Shown here: positions 54,075 to 63,271 of the stretch, piece by piece | Layout of the letters: the number at the start of each line of letters is the position of its first letter | Numbering within the stretch: the first letter of the stretch is position 1 | Assembly (NCBI RefSeq): GCF_003610015.1 | Contig: NZ_AP018933.1 | Span: 930,001 to 994,000 of the forward strand | Origin: Zymobacter palmae | Lineage (GTDB): Bacteria; Pseudomonadota; Gammaproteobacteria; Pseudomonadales; Halomonadaceae | Length of the DNA stretch: 64,000 nucleotides | Direction of reading: 5' to 3' | The notes under the pieces: generated by a model | The model's database searches: none | What the model was told of the DNA's origin: nothing | Seen by the model: only the letters and a program-made list of their open reading frames with translations | Translations under genes and position numbers: made by a program

Positions 54075-54983
54075 ATGATCCGACAAAGAACCCTGCAAAA
54101 CACTATCCGCGCCACCGGGGTGGGTCTCCACTCTGGTGAGAAGGTCTATCTCACGCTCCGTCCGGCAGCTGCCAATACCGGGATCATTTTTGTTCGTACT
54201 GATCTTGACCCCGTTGTTCAGATCCCTGCGCACCCGGAAAACGTGCATGACACCATGCTGTGCACTGCGGTAGAGAAAGACGGCGTCCGCGTCGCGACTG
54301 TCGAGCACCTGATGTCAGCCTTGGCTGGTCTGGGTATCGACAATGCTTACGTTGAAGTCAGTGCGGCGGAAATTCCGATTATGGACGGCAGTGCGGGACC
54401 GTTCGTCTTCCTGATCCAGTCTGCGGGCATTCAGGAACAGAACGCGGCCAAGCGCTTCATCCGCATCACCAAGCCTATCGTAGTCAACGTTGACGATAAG
54501 CGCGCTGAATTTCACCCCTTCAATGGTTTCCGGGTGAAGTTTATGATCGACTTCGATCACCCCGTTTTCGAGCACCAGCGCCAGACAGCGTGTGTCGACT
54601 TCTCGACAACCTCGTTTGTCAAAGAAGTTAGTCGTGCTCGTACGTTCGGTTTCATGCGCGATCTTGAACACCTGCGCGCACGCAACCTTGCGCTGGGCGG
54701 TAGCCTCGACAACGCTATCGTAGTGGACGAGTACCGTATTCTTAACGAAGACGGTCTTCGCTACGAAGATGAATTCGTACGCCATAAGATCTTGGACGCT
54801 ATCGGCGACCTGTATCAGCTTAACTATGGCATCATCGGTGAGTTCATCGGCTATAAATCAGGTCATGGTGTTAACAACCAACTGGTTCGCGAGCTGTTGA
54901 AGCAGCAAGACTGTTGGGAATTCGTGACCTACGAAGACAGTGAGCCCGCTCCTATCTCCTATGCAGCGCCTGCAATGGCGTAA
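54075..54983 (+). CDS. lpxC: UDP-3-O-acyl-GlcNAc deacetylase
   Basis: 302 aa from ATG 54075 ([21 protein letters not shown]); the frame to 54048 is not needed. Zinc enzyme for the committed step of lipid A synthesis. [16 protein letters not shown] (zinc His78), [28 protein letters not shown], and the zinc/catalytic segment [13 protein letters not shown] near 232-244 and SGHGVNNQL. Last gene of the dcw cluster; terminator at 55009. Confidence 0.97.
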   Translation: MIRQRTLQNTIRATGVGLHSGEKVYLTLRPAAANTGIIFVRTDLDPVVQIPAHPENVHDTMLCTAVEKDGVRVATVEHLMSALAGLGIDNAYVEVSAAEIPIMDGSAGPFVFLIQSAGIQEQNAAKRFIRITKPIVVNVDDKRAEFHPFNGFRVKFMIDFDHPVFEHQRQTACVDFSTTSFVKEVSRARTFGFMRDLEHLRARNLALGGSLDNAIVVDEYRILNEDGLRYEDEFVRHKILDAIGDLYQLNYGIIGEFIGYKSGHGVNNQLVRELLKQQDCWEFVTYEDSEPAPISYAAPAMA

Positions 54984-55008
54984 TAAGGGATACAGGGAAG
55001 GCATGGAG

Positions 55009-55032
55009 AAACCGGCGATCAGCCGGTTTTTT
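55009..55032 (+). terminator. Terminator of lpxC / dcw cluster
   Basis: Stem AAACCGGC / GCCGGTTT with a 5-base loop and a T-run, 26 bases past the lpxC stop. Confidence 0.92.
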
Positions 55033-55175
55033 CATTTCTGGACGGTGTAAAGACGATCTGAATTACGTGTGGAGGGAGGGCAATGCGCGGGCGTGGGCTT
55101 CGTTAAGCGCTGCGTAATGTCATAGTAGCGACTACATTTATCTCCTCTCGTGCGCATTGCTTGCCTTAAGGTAGG

Positions 55176-55646
55176 CTAATCTTGGGGAGGCGGGGCGGCA
55201 TGGGCTGCCAGTCGTTGCAGTGCCTTCTGCAGGGCCGGGTCCTCAATATCATGTGCACAGGCAGTGATATGCTCGGCGGCTTGCTCAGACAGAATGCGTT
55301 TCTGGACCAGTGGGGCGCGCGTCTTGCGCAGCGGCCGCACCTTGAAGTTCAGCCGTAGGATATCTTCCAGGCCGCGCACGCTGGTAATGACCTGCAGCAG
55401 GCGCACACGCTCGAAGCGCAACCATGTTAGCCAAACCGCGCGATCCGTGAGCAGTGTCAACTGGCCGTCATGATGACCGCCTACCATGACATGGTCTTTC
55501 ATTTCGTCAGGCAGTACGCGATCAAGCTGACGCTGTGCCTGTTCGATCAGATGTGCCGAGTTCATCAGCGACCCGATGCCGTGGCGTGGCGAAGACAATA
55601 GTTGTGCGATGGGCTGGGCGCGACTTTTTCTGGCCTTTATACTCAT
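55176..55646 (-). CDS. dciA: DnaB helicase loader-type protein DciA (DUF721)
   Basis: 156 aa from ATG 55646 (AGGTGG upstream); the frame to 55721 is not used. N-terminal DUF721 fold: residues 1-22 basic, IEQAQRQLDRVLPDEMKDHVMVGGHHDGQLTLLTDRAVW (about 33-72) and LEDILRLNFKVRPLR near 95, then a helical C-terminal part. DciA is the usual bacterial replicative helicase loader where DnaC is absent. Divergent from the small ORF before secA, the same place as in Pseudomonas. Confidence 0.88.
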   Translation of the reverse strand: MSIKARKSRAQPIAQLLSSPRHGIGSLMNSAHLIEQAQRQLDRVLPDEMKDHVMVGGHHDGQLTLLTDRAVWLTWLRFERVRLLQVITSVRGLEDILRLNFKVRPLRKTRAPLVQKRILSEQAAEHITACAHDIEDPALQKALQRLAAHAAPPPQD

Positions 55647-55693
55647 GGCGTAATTGTCCACCTGGCAAAAGAAGACGATAGCGATATTCATTG

Positions 55694-56041
55694 ATGACTG
55701 AGTGCAATGTAACACATCCACACCGTTGGCAGCGTACGCGACAGCGCTGGTGGGCCGGTTTCCTTTTCGGATGCCTGCTGCCGGTCACGCTGTGCCATCC
55801 GGACGCCTTGGCGCGTCTGGACGCGCTATCGGTGCGCTTGACTCAGGTGGCCTTGCACATGTCGGGGCAGGTTAGCCTGCGTCAGCGTCGCACTCGTTTG
55901 AGGCGGGGTCATCACCGTCTGCAGCGTCGCGTTCATCGCCTCTTGGGCCGCATCTGGCAGTGTGCCCGTATCTTGTGCCGTCATGTGGCCGACGTCGATG
56001 TCCTGTCGCGAAGAGGGCCACCGAAGAGCCTGTTGGCATAA
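55694..56041 (+). CDS. Small secreted ORF in the secM position (candidate arrest peptide)
   Basis: 115 aa from ATG 55694 (a TTG lies one codon before). Not recognised as a known family. N-terminus: basic RQRWW stretch, then a hydrophobic run GFLFGCLLPVTL with a plausible signal cut near CHPDALA; middle extremely Arg/His/Leu-rich; the C-terminus ends ...DVLSRRGPPKSLLA. It lies directly upstream of secA, where E. coli has secM, and its R-G-P-P five residues from the end resembles the last residues of ribosome-arrest peptides (SecM ends RAGP plus four). The SecM F-x4-W-I pattern is absent. No clear ribosome site was seen, and 207 bases separate it from secA, longer than in E. coli. Coding is likely but not certain. 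Confidence 0.5.
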   Translation: MTECNVTHPHRWQRTRQRWWAGFLFGCLLPVTLCHPDALARLDALSVRLTQVALHMSGQVSLRQRRTRLRRGHHRLQRRVHRLLGRIWQCARILCRHVADVDVLSRRGPPKSLLA

Positions 56042-56248
56042 GATCTTCAATGGCCTGTATGACCGCCGATGTGCTGGTGCGCTGTGAATAATCGGGACCA
56101 ACGCTTGAACAATGTCCGACGCGCCCTCATCAACACAACACCATGCGGTGTTATCTGGCAGTTTCTGCGGCCTTGATCCTTTTGCATGCGATGACGAACA
56201 ACACGCTCTACGACCTTTTTTACTGTCACTATTTGACCAGGACTACAC

Positions 56249-58975
56249 ATGTTTTTAAGCACTCTGTTCCGCAGGATCATTGGTAGCAAGAACGACCGGG
56301 AACTCAAACGCATGCGCAAGGTGGTGGATGCCATCAACGCGCTTGAGCCGCAGATGGCCGCACTCTCCGATGATGAACTGCGCAACAAGACCCTCGAATT
56401 CCGTGAGCGTTTGAACAACGGCGAAACGACCGATCGGTTGTTGCCGGAAGCGTTTGCTGTTGTGCGTGAAGCGGGCAAGCGCGTCATGGGGATGCGCCAC
56501 TTTGACGTTCAGCTGATCGGTGGTATGGCGCTGCATGAAGGCCGTATCGCTGAAATGAAAACCGGTGAAGGTAAGACACTGGTTGCTACGCTGCCGACAT
56601 ACCTCAATGCCCTGACTGGCAAAGGGGTGCACGTTGTCACCGTCAACGATTACCTTGCCACCCGTGACGCCAATATCATGCGTCCGCTGTATGAATTCCT
56701 CGGCCTGAGCGTCGGCGTCGTCACTTCTGGGCAGATGCCTTATGAAAAGCGCGATGCCTACGCTGCCGACATCACCTACGGTACCAACAACGAGTACGGC
56801 TTCGATTACCTGCGCGACAACATGGCGTTCTCGCTCGAAGAGAAGGTTCAGCGCCCGTTGCACTATGCGCTGGTGGATGAGGTTGACTCCATCCTGATCG
56901 ACGAAGCGCGTACACCGTTGATTATCTCTGGTCCCGTCGACGACAACGTTGAGTTGTATCGCAGCGTCCATCAGCTGGCCGTTCAGCTGGTGCCGTGTGA
57001 GAGCGATGAAGAAGAAGCGTTAGAACACGGCGATTTCACCATCGACGAAAAACAGAAGCAGGTCGAGCTGACCGAACGCGGTCACCAGCGTGTTGAAGAA
57101 ATGATGCTGTCCTCTGGGCTGCTGGCGGAAGGCGATTCTCTATACGCGGGGCAGAACTTGGGGCTGCTTCATCATGTTAATGCCGCTCTACGGGCCAATC
57201 ATCTCTATCAGCGTAACGTCGACTACATCGTGGCCGACGGTGAAGTGGTGATCGTTGACGAACATACTGGTCGTACAATGCCGGGGCGCCGCTGGTCGGA
57301 AGGTCTGCATCAGGCGATCGAAGCCAAGGAAAACGTCGAGATCCAGAAGGAAAGCCAGACGCTGGCGTCCACGACGTTCCAGAACTACTTCCGTCTTTAC
57401 GACAAGCTGAGTGGGATGACCGGGACCGCGGATACCGAGGCCTATGAATTCCACGATATTTATAAGCTCGACGTGCTGGTGATCCCGACTAACCGTCCTC
57501 TGGCGCGCAAGGATCATAACGATCAGATCTTCCTGACGGCAGAAGAGAAGTTCATTGCCATCGCGGAAGACGTTAAGCGCACGGTAGCCGAGCAGCGTCC
57601 GGTGCTGGTCGGTACGGCATCTATCGAAACGTCTGAATTGCTGTCCGATCTGCTGCGCCGCCAGGGCATTCCGCACAGCGTGCTCAACGCCAAGCACCAC
57701 GACCGTGAAGCAGCCATCATTGCGCAGGCGGGTCAGCCGGGTGCGGTGACTATCGCCACTAACATGGCCGGTCGTGGTACCGACATCATGCTGGGCGGTA
57801 ACTGGGAAGCGGAAGTTGCTGAGCTTGAAGAACCGTCGGACGCTGAAATCAACGCGATCAAGGCGCGCTGGCAGCAACGTCATGATGCCGTTATCGCGGC
57901 AGGTGGTCTGCACGTCGTTGGGTCCGAACGCCACGATTCACGCCGTATCGACAACCAGCTGCGCGGTCGTGCTGGGCGTCAGGGTGACCCGGGTTCCACT
58001 CGCTTCTATCTGTCGCTGGAAGACAACCTGATGCGTTTGTTCGCGGCCGATAAGGTTAAGCGCGTTATGTCGATGTTGGGCATGAAGACCGGTGAAGCCA
58101 TTGAGCACCGCATGGTGTCCAATGCCGTTGAGCGGGCGCAGAAGAAGGTGGAAAGTCACCACTTTGATGCGCGTAAGCAGGTACTCGAATACGATGACGT
58201 GGCTAATGATCAGCGTAAGGTAGTCTACCAGCAGCGCGACGATATCCTGTCTGCAAATGACATTTCCGATAACATCCATGGCATTGCCGAACAGGTGATC
58301 GAATCTGTCGTTTACAGTTACATTCCGCCGGAGAGCCTGCCGGAAGACTGGGACATCGAAGGTCTGGAGCGTCATCTGCGCGAAGAGCTGAATCTTGAAA
58401 GCCCGGTCAAGCAGTGGATGGACGAAGACCCGTCGTTGAATGATGCAGGTCTGATCGAGCGTCTGCGTCAGGAACATGCCGACGTCTATCAGGCTAAGCG
58501 CGCCGAAGTGGGCGACGAGATGATGAACCGCTTCGAGAAGCAGGTCATGCTGCAGGTGCTCGATACGCGTTGGAAGGAACACCTCCAGCTGATGGATCAC
58601 TTGCGTCGCGGCATTCATCTGCGCGGTTATGCGCAGAAGAATCCGAAGCAGGAATACAAGCGCGAAGCGTTCAACCTGTTCCAGCAGCTGCTGTCTGATA
58701 TCCGTTCCGATGTCGTGCGCATTCTGAGCCATGTGCAGGTGCAGCGTCAGGAAGATGTAGAGCGTCTTGAACAGGCACGCCGTGAGCAGCTCGAACATGA
58801 ACGTCAGAGCAGTCATGAAGAGCGCTCTGACGATGCATTGGACGATGCCGCGCTGGACAGCGCAGAGCAAGTGGCTGCTGGTGCTGATGGGCAGGATCCT
58901 CGCATTAGCCGCAACGCGCCGTGCCCGTGCGGTTCTGGCAAGAAATACAAGCAGTGCTGTGGGCGTCTGAGCTAA
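56249..58975 (+). CDS. secA: Preprotein translocase ATPase SecA
   Basis: 908 aa motor of the Sec pathway. Walker [10 protein letters not shown] (103-111), [15 protein letters not shown] near 210, the preprotein cross-linking domain, [15 protein letters not shown] and [14 protein letters not shown] near 500-515, scaffold and wing domains, and the C-terminal zinc motif [18 protein letters not shown] lies six bases before the ATG. The first 200 bases upstream hold no further gene; a small hairpin AACACC-N4-GGTGTT is near 56139-56154. Confidence 0.98.
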   Translation: MFLSTLFRRIIGSKNDRELKRMRKVVDAINALEPQMAALSDDELRNKTLEFRERLNNGETTDRLLPEAFAVVREAGKRVMGMRHFDVQLIGGMALHEGRIAEMKTGEGKTLVATLPTYLNALTGKGVHVVTVNDYLATRDANIMRPLYEFLGLSVGVVTSGQMPYEKRDAYAADITYGTNNEYGFDYLRDNMAFSLEEKVQRPLHYALVDEVDSILIDEARTPLIISGPVDDNVELYRSVHQLAVQLVPCESDEEEALEHGDFTIDEKQKQVELTERGHQRVEEMMLSSGLLAEGDSLYAGQNLGLLHHVNAALRANHLYQRNVDYIVADGEVVIVDEHTGRTMPGRRWSEGLHQAIEAKENVEIQKESQTLASTTFQNYFRLYDKLSGMTGTADTEAYEFHDIYKLDVLVIPTNRPLARKDHNDQIFLTAEEKFIAIAEDVKRTVAEQRPVLVGTASIETSELLSDLLRRQGIPHSVLNAKHHDREAAIIAQAGQPGAVTIATNMAGRGTDIMLGGNWEAEVAELEEPSDAEINAIKARWQQRHDAVIAAGGLHVVGSERHDSRRIDNQLRGRAGRQGDPGSTRFYLSLEDNLMRLFAADKVKRVMSMLGMKTGEAIEHRMVSNAVERAQKKVESHHFDARKQVLEYDDVANDQRKVVYQQRDDILSANDISDNIHGIAEQVIESVVYSYIPPESLPEDWDIEGLERHLREELNLESPVKQWMDEDPSLNDAGLIERLRQEHADVYQAKRAEVGDEMMNRFEKQVMLQVLDTRWKEHLQLMDHLRRGIHLRGYAQKNPKQEYKREAFNLFQQLLSDIRSDVVRILSHVQVQRQEDVERLEQARREQLEHERQSSHEERSDDALDDAALDSAEQVAAGADGQDPRISRNAPCPCGSGKKYKQCCGRLS

Positions 58976-58995
58976 TCGCTTATTCGTCTTCGACG

Positions 58996-59029
58996 ACGCG
59001 GGGCATGTCCATCAGGGCATGCCCCGCGT
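58996..59029 (+). terminator. Stem-loop after secA
   Basis: Perfect 12-bp stem ACGCGGGGCATG / CATGCCCCGCGT with a 10-base loop, 20 bases beyond the stop. Only a weak T-rich tail. Confidence 0.7.
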
Positions 59030-59176
59030 GCGTTATAGGGAAGAGGTAAGTCGCGAAGCGGCGGACAATTGGGTTGGTGCGTATCGCAGGGCTGGCGTCG
59101 TCCGCCCTGACATGGCATAACAGATAGGCTGTTTTTATTCTTTCATTCTGTAGCGTATTCAAGAGCGAACAATATC

Positions 59177-60379
59177 ATGGCAACAGGTAGCGGCGCATTT
59201 CCAGACATGCCTTCTATTGCGGGTATTCGGGCGGGTATCGCCAGTGCGGGAATCAAGAAAGCAGGGCATCGAGACCTTGTCGTTTTCGAGCTGGGTGAAC
59301 GAAGCCAGGTGGCGGCCGTGTTCACGCGTAACGTGTTCTGCGCCGCGCCTGTTAAAGTGGCACGCGATCATTTGATGGCAGGCGCGCCTCGCTATCTGTT
59401 GATCAACACTGGTAATGCCAATGCAGGAACCGGCGAGCATGGCCTAGTGGCTGCTAATGCCTGCTGCGAAGCCCTCGCGCACGAAGCCGGTGTGTCGGCA
59501 CAGCAAGTGCTGCCGTATTCCACTGGAGTGATCGGGGAGCCGTTGCCCGTTGAGCGTATCGGCGCTGCACTGGGCGCCGCGCTAGCTGATCTGGCATCGG
59601 ATCATTGGCAGCAGGCGGCAACGGGTATCATGACGACCGATACGCGCCCGAAAGGCGCTACGCGCACGCTACAGATCAACGGTCAATCCGTCACGATCAA
59701 TGGGATCGTAAAAGGCTCCGGCATGATCTGTCCCAACATGGCGACCATGCTGGTCTTCATTGCGACGGATGCCGCCATTGAGCAGGCGGCGTTGGCCGCA
59801 ATGCTGCGCAAGGGCGCGGACCTTTCGTTCAACCGGATTACCGTTGACTCGGATACCTCCACTAACGATGCGTGCACGATGGTCGCGACGGGTGAAGGTG
59901 CCGTTGTGGCTGGCGATGACCTTGAGGCCTTTGCCACTGTGCTGGATGATCTGATGCTGGAGCTGGCACAGGCGGTCATTCGCGATGGCGAGGGGGCCAC
60001 GAAGTTCGTCGCCATTGAAGTAGCCGATGCACAGAGCGAAGAGGAAGCCCTGAAGATCGCCTACAGCGTGGCGCATTCTCCATTGGTCAAGACGGCGCTT
60101 TCTGCCAGTGACGCCAACTGGGGACGTGTACTGATGGCCATCGGCAAGGCCGGTGTCGATCTTGATGTGGCATTGACGACGCTCACAATCAACGGTGTGC
60201 TGATCGCACAGTACGGTGAGCGGGCGCCGGGTTACAGCGAAGAGGCGGGTAGTCGCGCCATGTCCGAAGAGGATATCGTCATTCGTATTACGCTGGGGCG
60301 TGGCGATCAGGCGGCAACGGTCTGGACATCTGATCTGTCCCACGAGTACGTGACCATCAACGCTGAATACCGCACCTGA
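59177..60379 (+). CDS. argJ: Bifunctional glutamate N-acetyltransferase/ornithine acetyltransferase
   Basis: 400 aa. Recycles the acetyl group in arginine synthesis. Made as one chain that cuts itself at Ala189-Thr190 in NMATMLVF, leaving Thr190 as nucleophile; the site is intact. Also FTRNVFCAAPVKVARDHL, LINTGNANAGTGEHG, and SDANWGRVLMAIGKAGVD near 312. Ends HEYVTINAEYRT as usual. Monocistronic by appearance, followed by a long hairpin at 60391. Confidence 0.96.
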   Translation: MATGSGAFPDMPSIAGIRAGIASAGIKKAGHRDLVVFELGERSQVAAVFTRNVFCAAPVKVARDHLMAGAPRYLLINTGNANAGTGEHGLVAANACCEALAHEAGVSAQQVLPYSTGVIGEPLPVERIGAALGAALADLASDHWQQAATGIMTTDTRPKGATRTLQINGQSVTINGIVKGSGMICPNMATMLVFIATDAAIEQAALAAMLRKGADLSFNRITVDSDTSTNDACTMVATGEGAVVAGDDLEAFATVLDDLMLELAQAVIRDGEGATKFVAIEVADAQSEEEALKIAYSVAHSPLVKTALSASDANWGRVLMAIGKAGVDLDVALTTLTINGVLIAQYGERAPGYSEEAGSRAMSEEDIVIRITLGRGDQAATVWTSDLSHEYVTINAEYRT

Positions 60380-60390
60380 GGATGTTCACC

Positions 60391-60430
60391 CGCCGTTACC
60401 GCCTGTCCACGGTGGTGGGCGGTGACGGCG
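60391..60430 (+). terminator. Stem-loop after argJ
   Basis: 13-bp stem CGCCGTTACCGCC / GGCGGTGACGGCG (one T-G pair), 14-base loop, 12 bases after the stop. No U-run, so an intrinsic terminator is not proved. Confidence 0.6.
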
Positions 60431-60572
60431 AGAATGGGTATGTCCAGGCGGGATAAATCTGTCCTTTGGGCAACCCGAATACCTCACGGGGCGCGGATGG
60501 TGGTAGAATCCCCCCATTCGAGCGGTTGTCTTTTCTTAACTTATTGCTGTCGCAGTGGAGTACACGCACGTC

Positions 60573-61556
60573 ATGTCGGAATCAACGTCCAAGCGCCACC
60601 TCAATGTCGCAGCGGCGGCCATTTTTAATCAGAATGGTCAGGTATTCCTATCTCGACGCCCTTCTTTCGTCGATCAAGGGGGACGCTGGGAGTTTCCTGG
60701 GGGCAAGCGTCGCCCTTATGAAACAGGCTTCGAGGCGCTCAAACGAGAACTGTTCGAGGAGCTAGGCATTCATGTGCGTCGTGCTCAGCCGCTGATTCGT
60801 GTTCCTCACGATTATGGCGATTACACTGTCGTGCTGGATGTGTGGGCCGTACATGATTTCAGCGGCGAACCTTTTGGCCGTGAAGGCCAGGTGGTGCGCT
60901 GGGTCGACGTCGACGATCTGTGGCACTACAACTTCCCTGAAGCCAACCAGCCTATCATTCGCGCGGCGATCTTACCGTCTTACATGATGGTGACCGGGGA
61001 AGCTTCTAGCAACGATGCCTTTGCTGAATCGCTTGAGGAAGCGCTGACCGAGCACCATCTGAAACTGGTACGCGTACGCGCGCCCGAGCTGGCAATGGAC
61101 GATTATGCGCAGCGTGCCGAAATTGCCGTTGAGCTGGGACGTAAACACGGTGCTCGCATTCTGCTGGGTAACCGCGACGAGCAAGTGAAACCGGTCGCTG
61201 ACTTGGTCGAATCACTGGACGCCAGTGGTCTCTACCTGACCTCTCATCAGCTGCACGGCTTGAAAGAGCGCCCGGTGGCAACGTCACGTTGGTTGGGCAG
61301 CACGGTGCATAATGAACAGGATCTGATCATGGCTGAGCAGCTGGACTGTGATTTCGCGACGCTGTCGCCGATCCGTCCGACCGAGCTGTGCCGTGACCAG
61401 ACGGCGCTGGGCTGGCATGACCTGCAGGAATGGGTGGCGCCTCGCCGCCTGCCTATCTATGCAATGGGCGGTCTGGAAATGGACGATATCGACCATGCGC
61501 GCGGCGTTGGGGCGCAGGGGATCGCGTCACAAGGGTTCTTCTGGACCGTTCGTTAA
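60573..61556 (+). CDS. mutT: MutT-type Nudix hydrolase fused to ThiE-like domain
   Basis: 327 aa from ATG 60573; a GTG at 60555 is in frame. N-terminal Nudix domain (about 10-135) with the box GGKRRPYETGFEALKREL-F-EELGI, as in MutT, which removes 8-oxo-dGTP. After a short linker, residues 165-327 form a thiamine-phosphate-synthase-like barrel (HGARILLGNRDE, LYLTSHQLHGL, LSPIRPTELC, PIYAMGGLEMDDIDHARGVGAQGIAS). This fusion is common in gammaproteobacteria; several ThiE active-site residues appear changed, so thiamine activity is doubtful. Confidence 0.92.
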   Translation: MSESTSKRHLNVAAAAIFNQNGQVFLSRRPSFVDQGGRWEFPGGKRRPYETGFEALKRELFEELGIHVRRAQPLIRVPHDYGDYTVVLDVWAVHDFSGEPFGREGQVVRWVDVDDLWHYNFPEANQPIIRAAILPSYMMVTGEASSNDAFAESLEEALTEHHLKLVRVRAPELAMDDYAQRAEIAVELGRKHGARILLGNRDEQVKPVADLVESLDASGLYLTSHQLHGLKERPVATSRWLGSTVHNEQDLIMAEQLDCDFATLSPIRPTELCRDQTALGWHDLQEWVAPRRLPIYAMGGLEMDDIDHARGVGAQGIASQGFFWTVR

Positions 61557-61587
61557 CGCGTCGCCTTCCAGAGCACAGCAGTACCTT

Positions 61588-61615
61588 ACAAAGCACGCCT
61601 TAGGGCGTGCTTTGT
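61588..61615. terminator. Bidirectional terminator, mutT/yacG
   Basis: Perfect 12-bp stem ACAAAGCACGCC / GGCGTGCTTTGT with loop TTAG between convergent genes; it overlaps the yacG 3' end. Confidence 0.85.
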
Positions 61616-61830
61616 GCGTTTTGACGTTCCAGTTGTAGCACCATTTCATCAATGGCCGTTTCGTCCATGGCTTGTTCACCGGGGATGCGATGCGATTCGC
61701 TGGCCCAGGCGCCTAGGTCTATCAGCTTACAGCGATGAGAGCAGAACGGGCGGTCCGGGTTGGCGGACGACCAGTTGACCTTGGTGTGACAGGTGGGGCA
61801 GGCCACTTGCAGCGGTTTGTCCTGTGACAT
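61600..61830 (-). CDS. yacG: DNA gyrase inhibitor YacG
   Basis: 76 aa from ATG 61830 (AGAGG six bases upstream); the frame to 61977 is not credible. Zinc-binding cysteines CPTCHTKV (11-18) and [15 protein letters not shown] (30-44), the two halves of the YacG zinc finger. E. coli YacG binds GyrB and blocks its DNA binding. The coaE start side lies next to it, as in Pseudomonas. Confidence 0.93.
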   Translation of the reverse strand: MSQDKPLQVACPTCHTKVNWSSANPDRPFCSHRCKLIDLGAWASESHRIPGEQAMDETAIDEMVLQLERQNAQSTP

Positions 61831-61987
61831 GGGAAGCCTCTTTTTGTGAGATTCTATCGTGAAAAAGTAAGCCGATAGGCGGGTACGAAAGGTTGAACAG
61901 CCCGGTGCATCTATGTCTGAGCGCGGTTTCGCACTGGCCTTATCGCAAAGAGATACGGGCGGCACACCGGCTTTCAAGCAGTGCCGA

Positions 61988-62596
61988 TCAGCGTGCCTGC
62001 TTGACGAGCTGTCGATAGTGGTGGTCCAGTTCAGCGACGCGCTGTGCTAGCGCAGGGTCGCCGAGTGCTAGGCTATTGTCGATCACGTCGTCTGCCCGTG
62101 CTAGGCGTTCAGTACGTGTCAGCTGCGCGTTTAGGATGGCCTCTATCTGAGCATCGCTGCTGTGGTCGCGCGCCTTGAGGCGCGTACGCTGAAGCGCTTC
62201 GGGAATATCGATCACCAGCACGCGATCCACTTGCTGATCCAAGCCGGTTTCGAACAGTAGCGGAACTACAAGCAGGGTATAGGGTTCAGGCTGGCGGGCT
62301 ACCTGCTCAAACATGCGCTGCCGGATAGCCGGATGCATAAGCGCTTCGACCCAGCGCCTTTCTGTGGGGTCCTCGAAAATGACGGTGCGTAGCGCAGCAC
62401 GATCAAGTGTGCCATTAGGCAGTAAAAGATGCTGCCCATAGCGTTCGACTAGCTGGGCCAGCACCGGTTCACCCGGCGCGACGATGTCACGCGCTACCTG
62501 ATCGGCATCGACGTGGCCGATACCATGGGCGTTGAATAAACGGGTAATGGTACTTTTACCGGAGGCAATACCACCCGTCAGGCCGATGATGAGCAT
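61988..62596 (-). CDS. coaE: Dephospho-CoA kinase
   Basis: 202 aa. Last step of coenzyme A synthesis (phosphorylates the 3'-hydroxyl of dephospho-CoA). P-loop [17 protein letters not shown] (6-22), [15 protein letters not shown] near 35, [11 protein letters not shown] near 88, [23 protein letters not shown] near 110. Part of the minus-strand run pilC-pilD-coaE-yacG. Confidence 0.95.
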   Translation of the reverse strand: MLIIGLTGGIASGKSTITRLFNAHGIGHVDADQVARDIVAPGEPVLAQLVERYGQHLLLPNGTLDRAALRTVIFEDPTERRWVEALMHPAIRQRMFEQVARQPEPYTLLVVPLLFETGLDQQVDRVLVIDIPEALQRTRLKARDHSSDAQIEAILNAQLTRTERLARADDVIDNSLALGDPALAQRVAELDHHYRQLVKQAR

Positions 62597-62644
62597 GACA
62601 GATCCAAGGCTGAAGATGAGCTGCCGAGCGCGGCGTGCTCAACG

Positions 62645-63271
62645 TCAGATGAGTGGCGGAGCCCAGTGGCGCATCAGTAGCTGTTGAAGTAGCGCCGCGA
62701 TGACCAGAAATGGGCCGAAAGGCAGTGTGGCTGCGCGCTGGTGATGGCGCCCTGTGGCAAGGCCAACGCTGGCCGCCATAAGGCATGCACATGATAGCAG
62801 TAGCAGTAGGGTGTGGATACCCGACCATGCTCCCAGTGCCGCCAGCAGTTTCATATCGCCACCGCCAATGGCATGGCGCTTGTGCAGTGCCCACCAGCTC
62901 TGGTCTATGCCGAATAGAATGAGGTAGCCCACGCATGCCCCAAGCAAAGCGTTTGACCAGTGGGGGTAACCAATCATCACAGCATGAAGCCCACCCGCTG
63001 CCAGCAAGGGCAGGGTGAGTGCATCCGGTAGTCGCCCCGTGCTTGCGTCTATCCAAGCCAGACGGCTGAACGCGGCGAAGGCCAGCGCCGTCATCCATGC
63101 CGTGGGCGAGCCGTGGCTGAGGCTCAGCAGTGCGTAGCGCAGCCCACCATCAAGCAGTAGCCCCATCAGCACGTAGGAGCGCTTCAATCGGTGCCGAAAG
63201 GGCCAAGCAATCACTATGCTGATAGCGGCCGACATCACCACGTCAAGCAGTAACACGGTTTCTGGACTCAT
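62645..63271 (-). CDS. pilD: Short prepilin peptidase (A24), lacking N-terminal domain
   Basis: 208 aa, six or so membrane spans. Both catalytic aspartate motifs are present: WIDASTGRLPDALTLP (near 73-88) and IGGGDMKLLAALGAW (near 135-149). The usual PilD is about 290 aa with an N-terminal cytoplasmic domain carrying CxxC pairs that takes part in N-methylation; it is missing here, and no remnant sits between this gene and pilC, whose stop overlaps the start by four bases. Gene order still matches pilBCD-coaE-yacG. Cleavage of prepilins is plausible; methylation is uncertain. Confidence 0.85.
   Translation of the reverse strand: MSPETVLLLDVVMSAAISIVIAWPFRHRLKRSYVLMGLLLDGGLRYALLSLSHGSPTAWMTALAFAAFSRLAWIDASTGRLPDALTLPLLAAGGLHAVMIGYPHWSNALLGACVGYLILFGIDQSWWALHKRHAIGGGDMKLLAALGAWSGIHTLLLLLSCACLMAASVGLATGRHHQRAATLPFGPFLVIAALLQQLLMRHWAPPLI

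Noticed and set aside
57938-58870. 310-codon minus-strand ORF (and 57188-57934)
   Set aside because: Antisense shadow of secA, caused by GC-rich codon bias.
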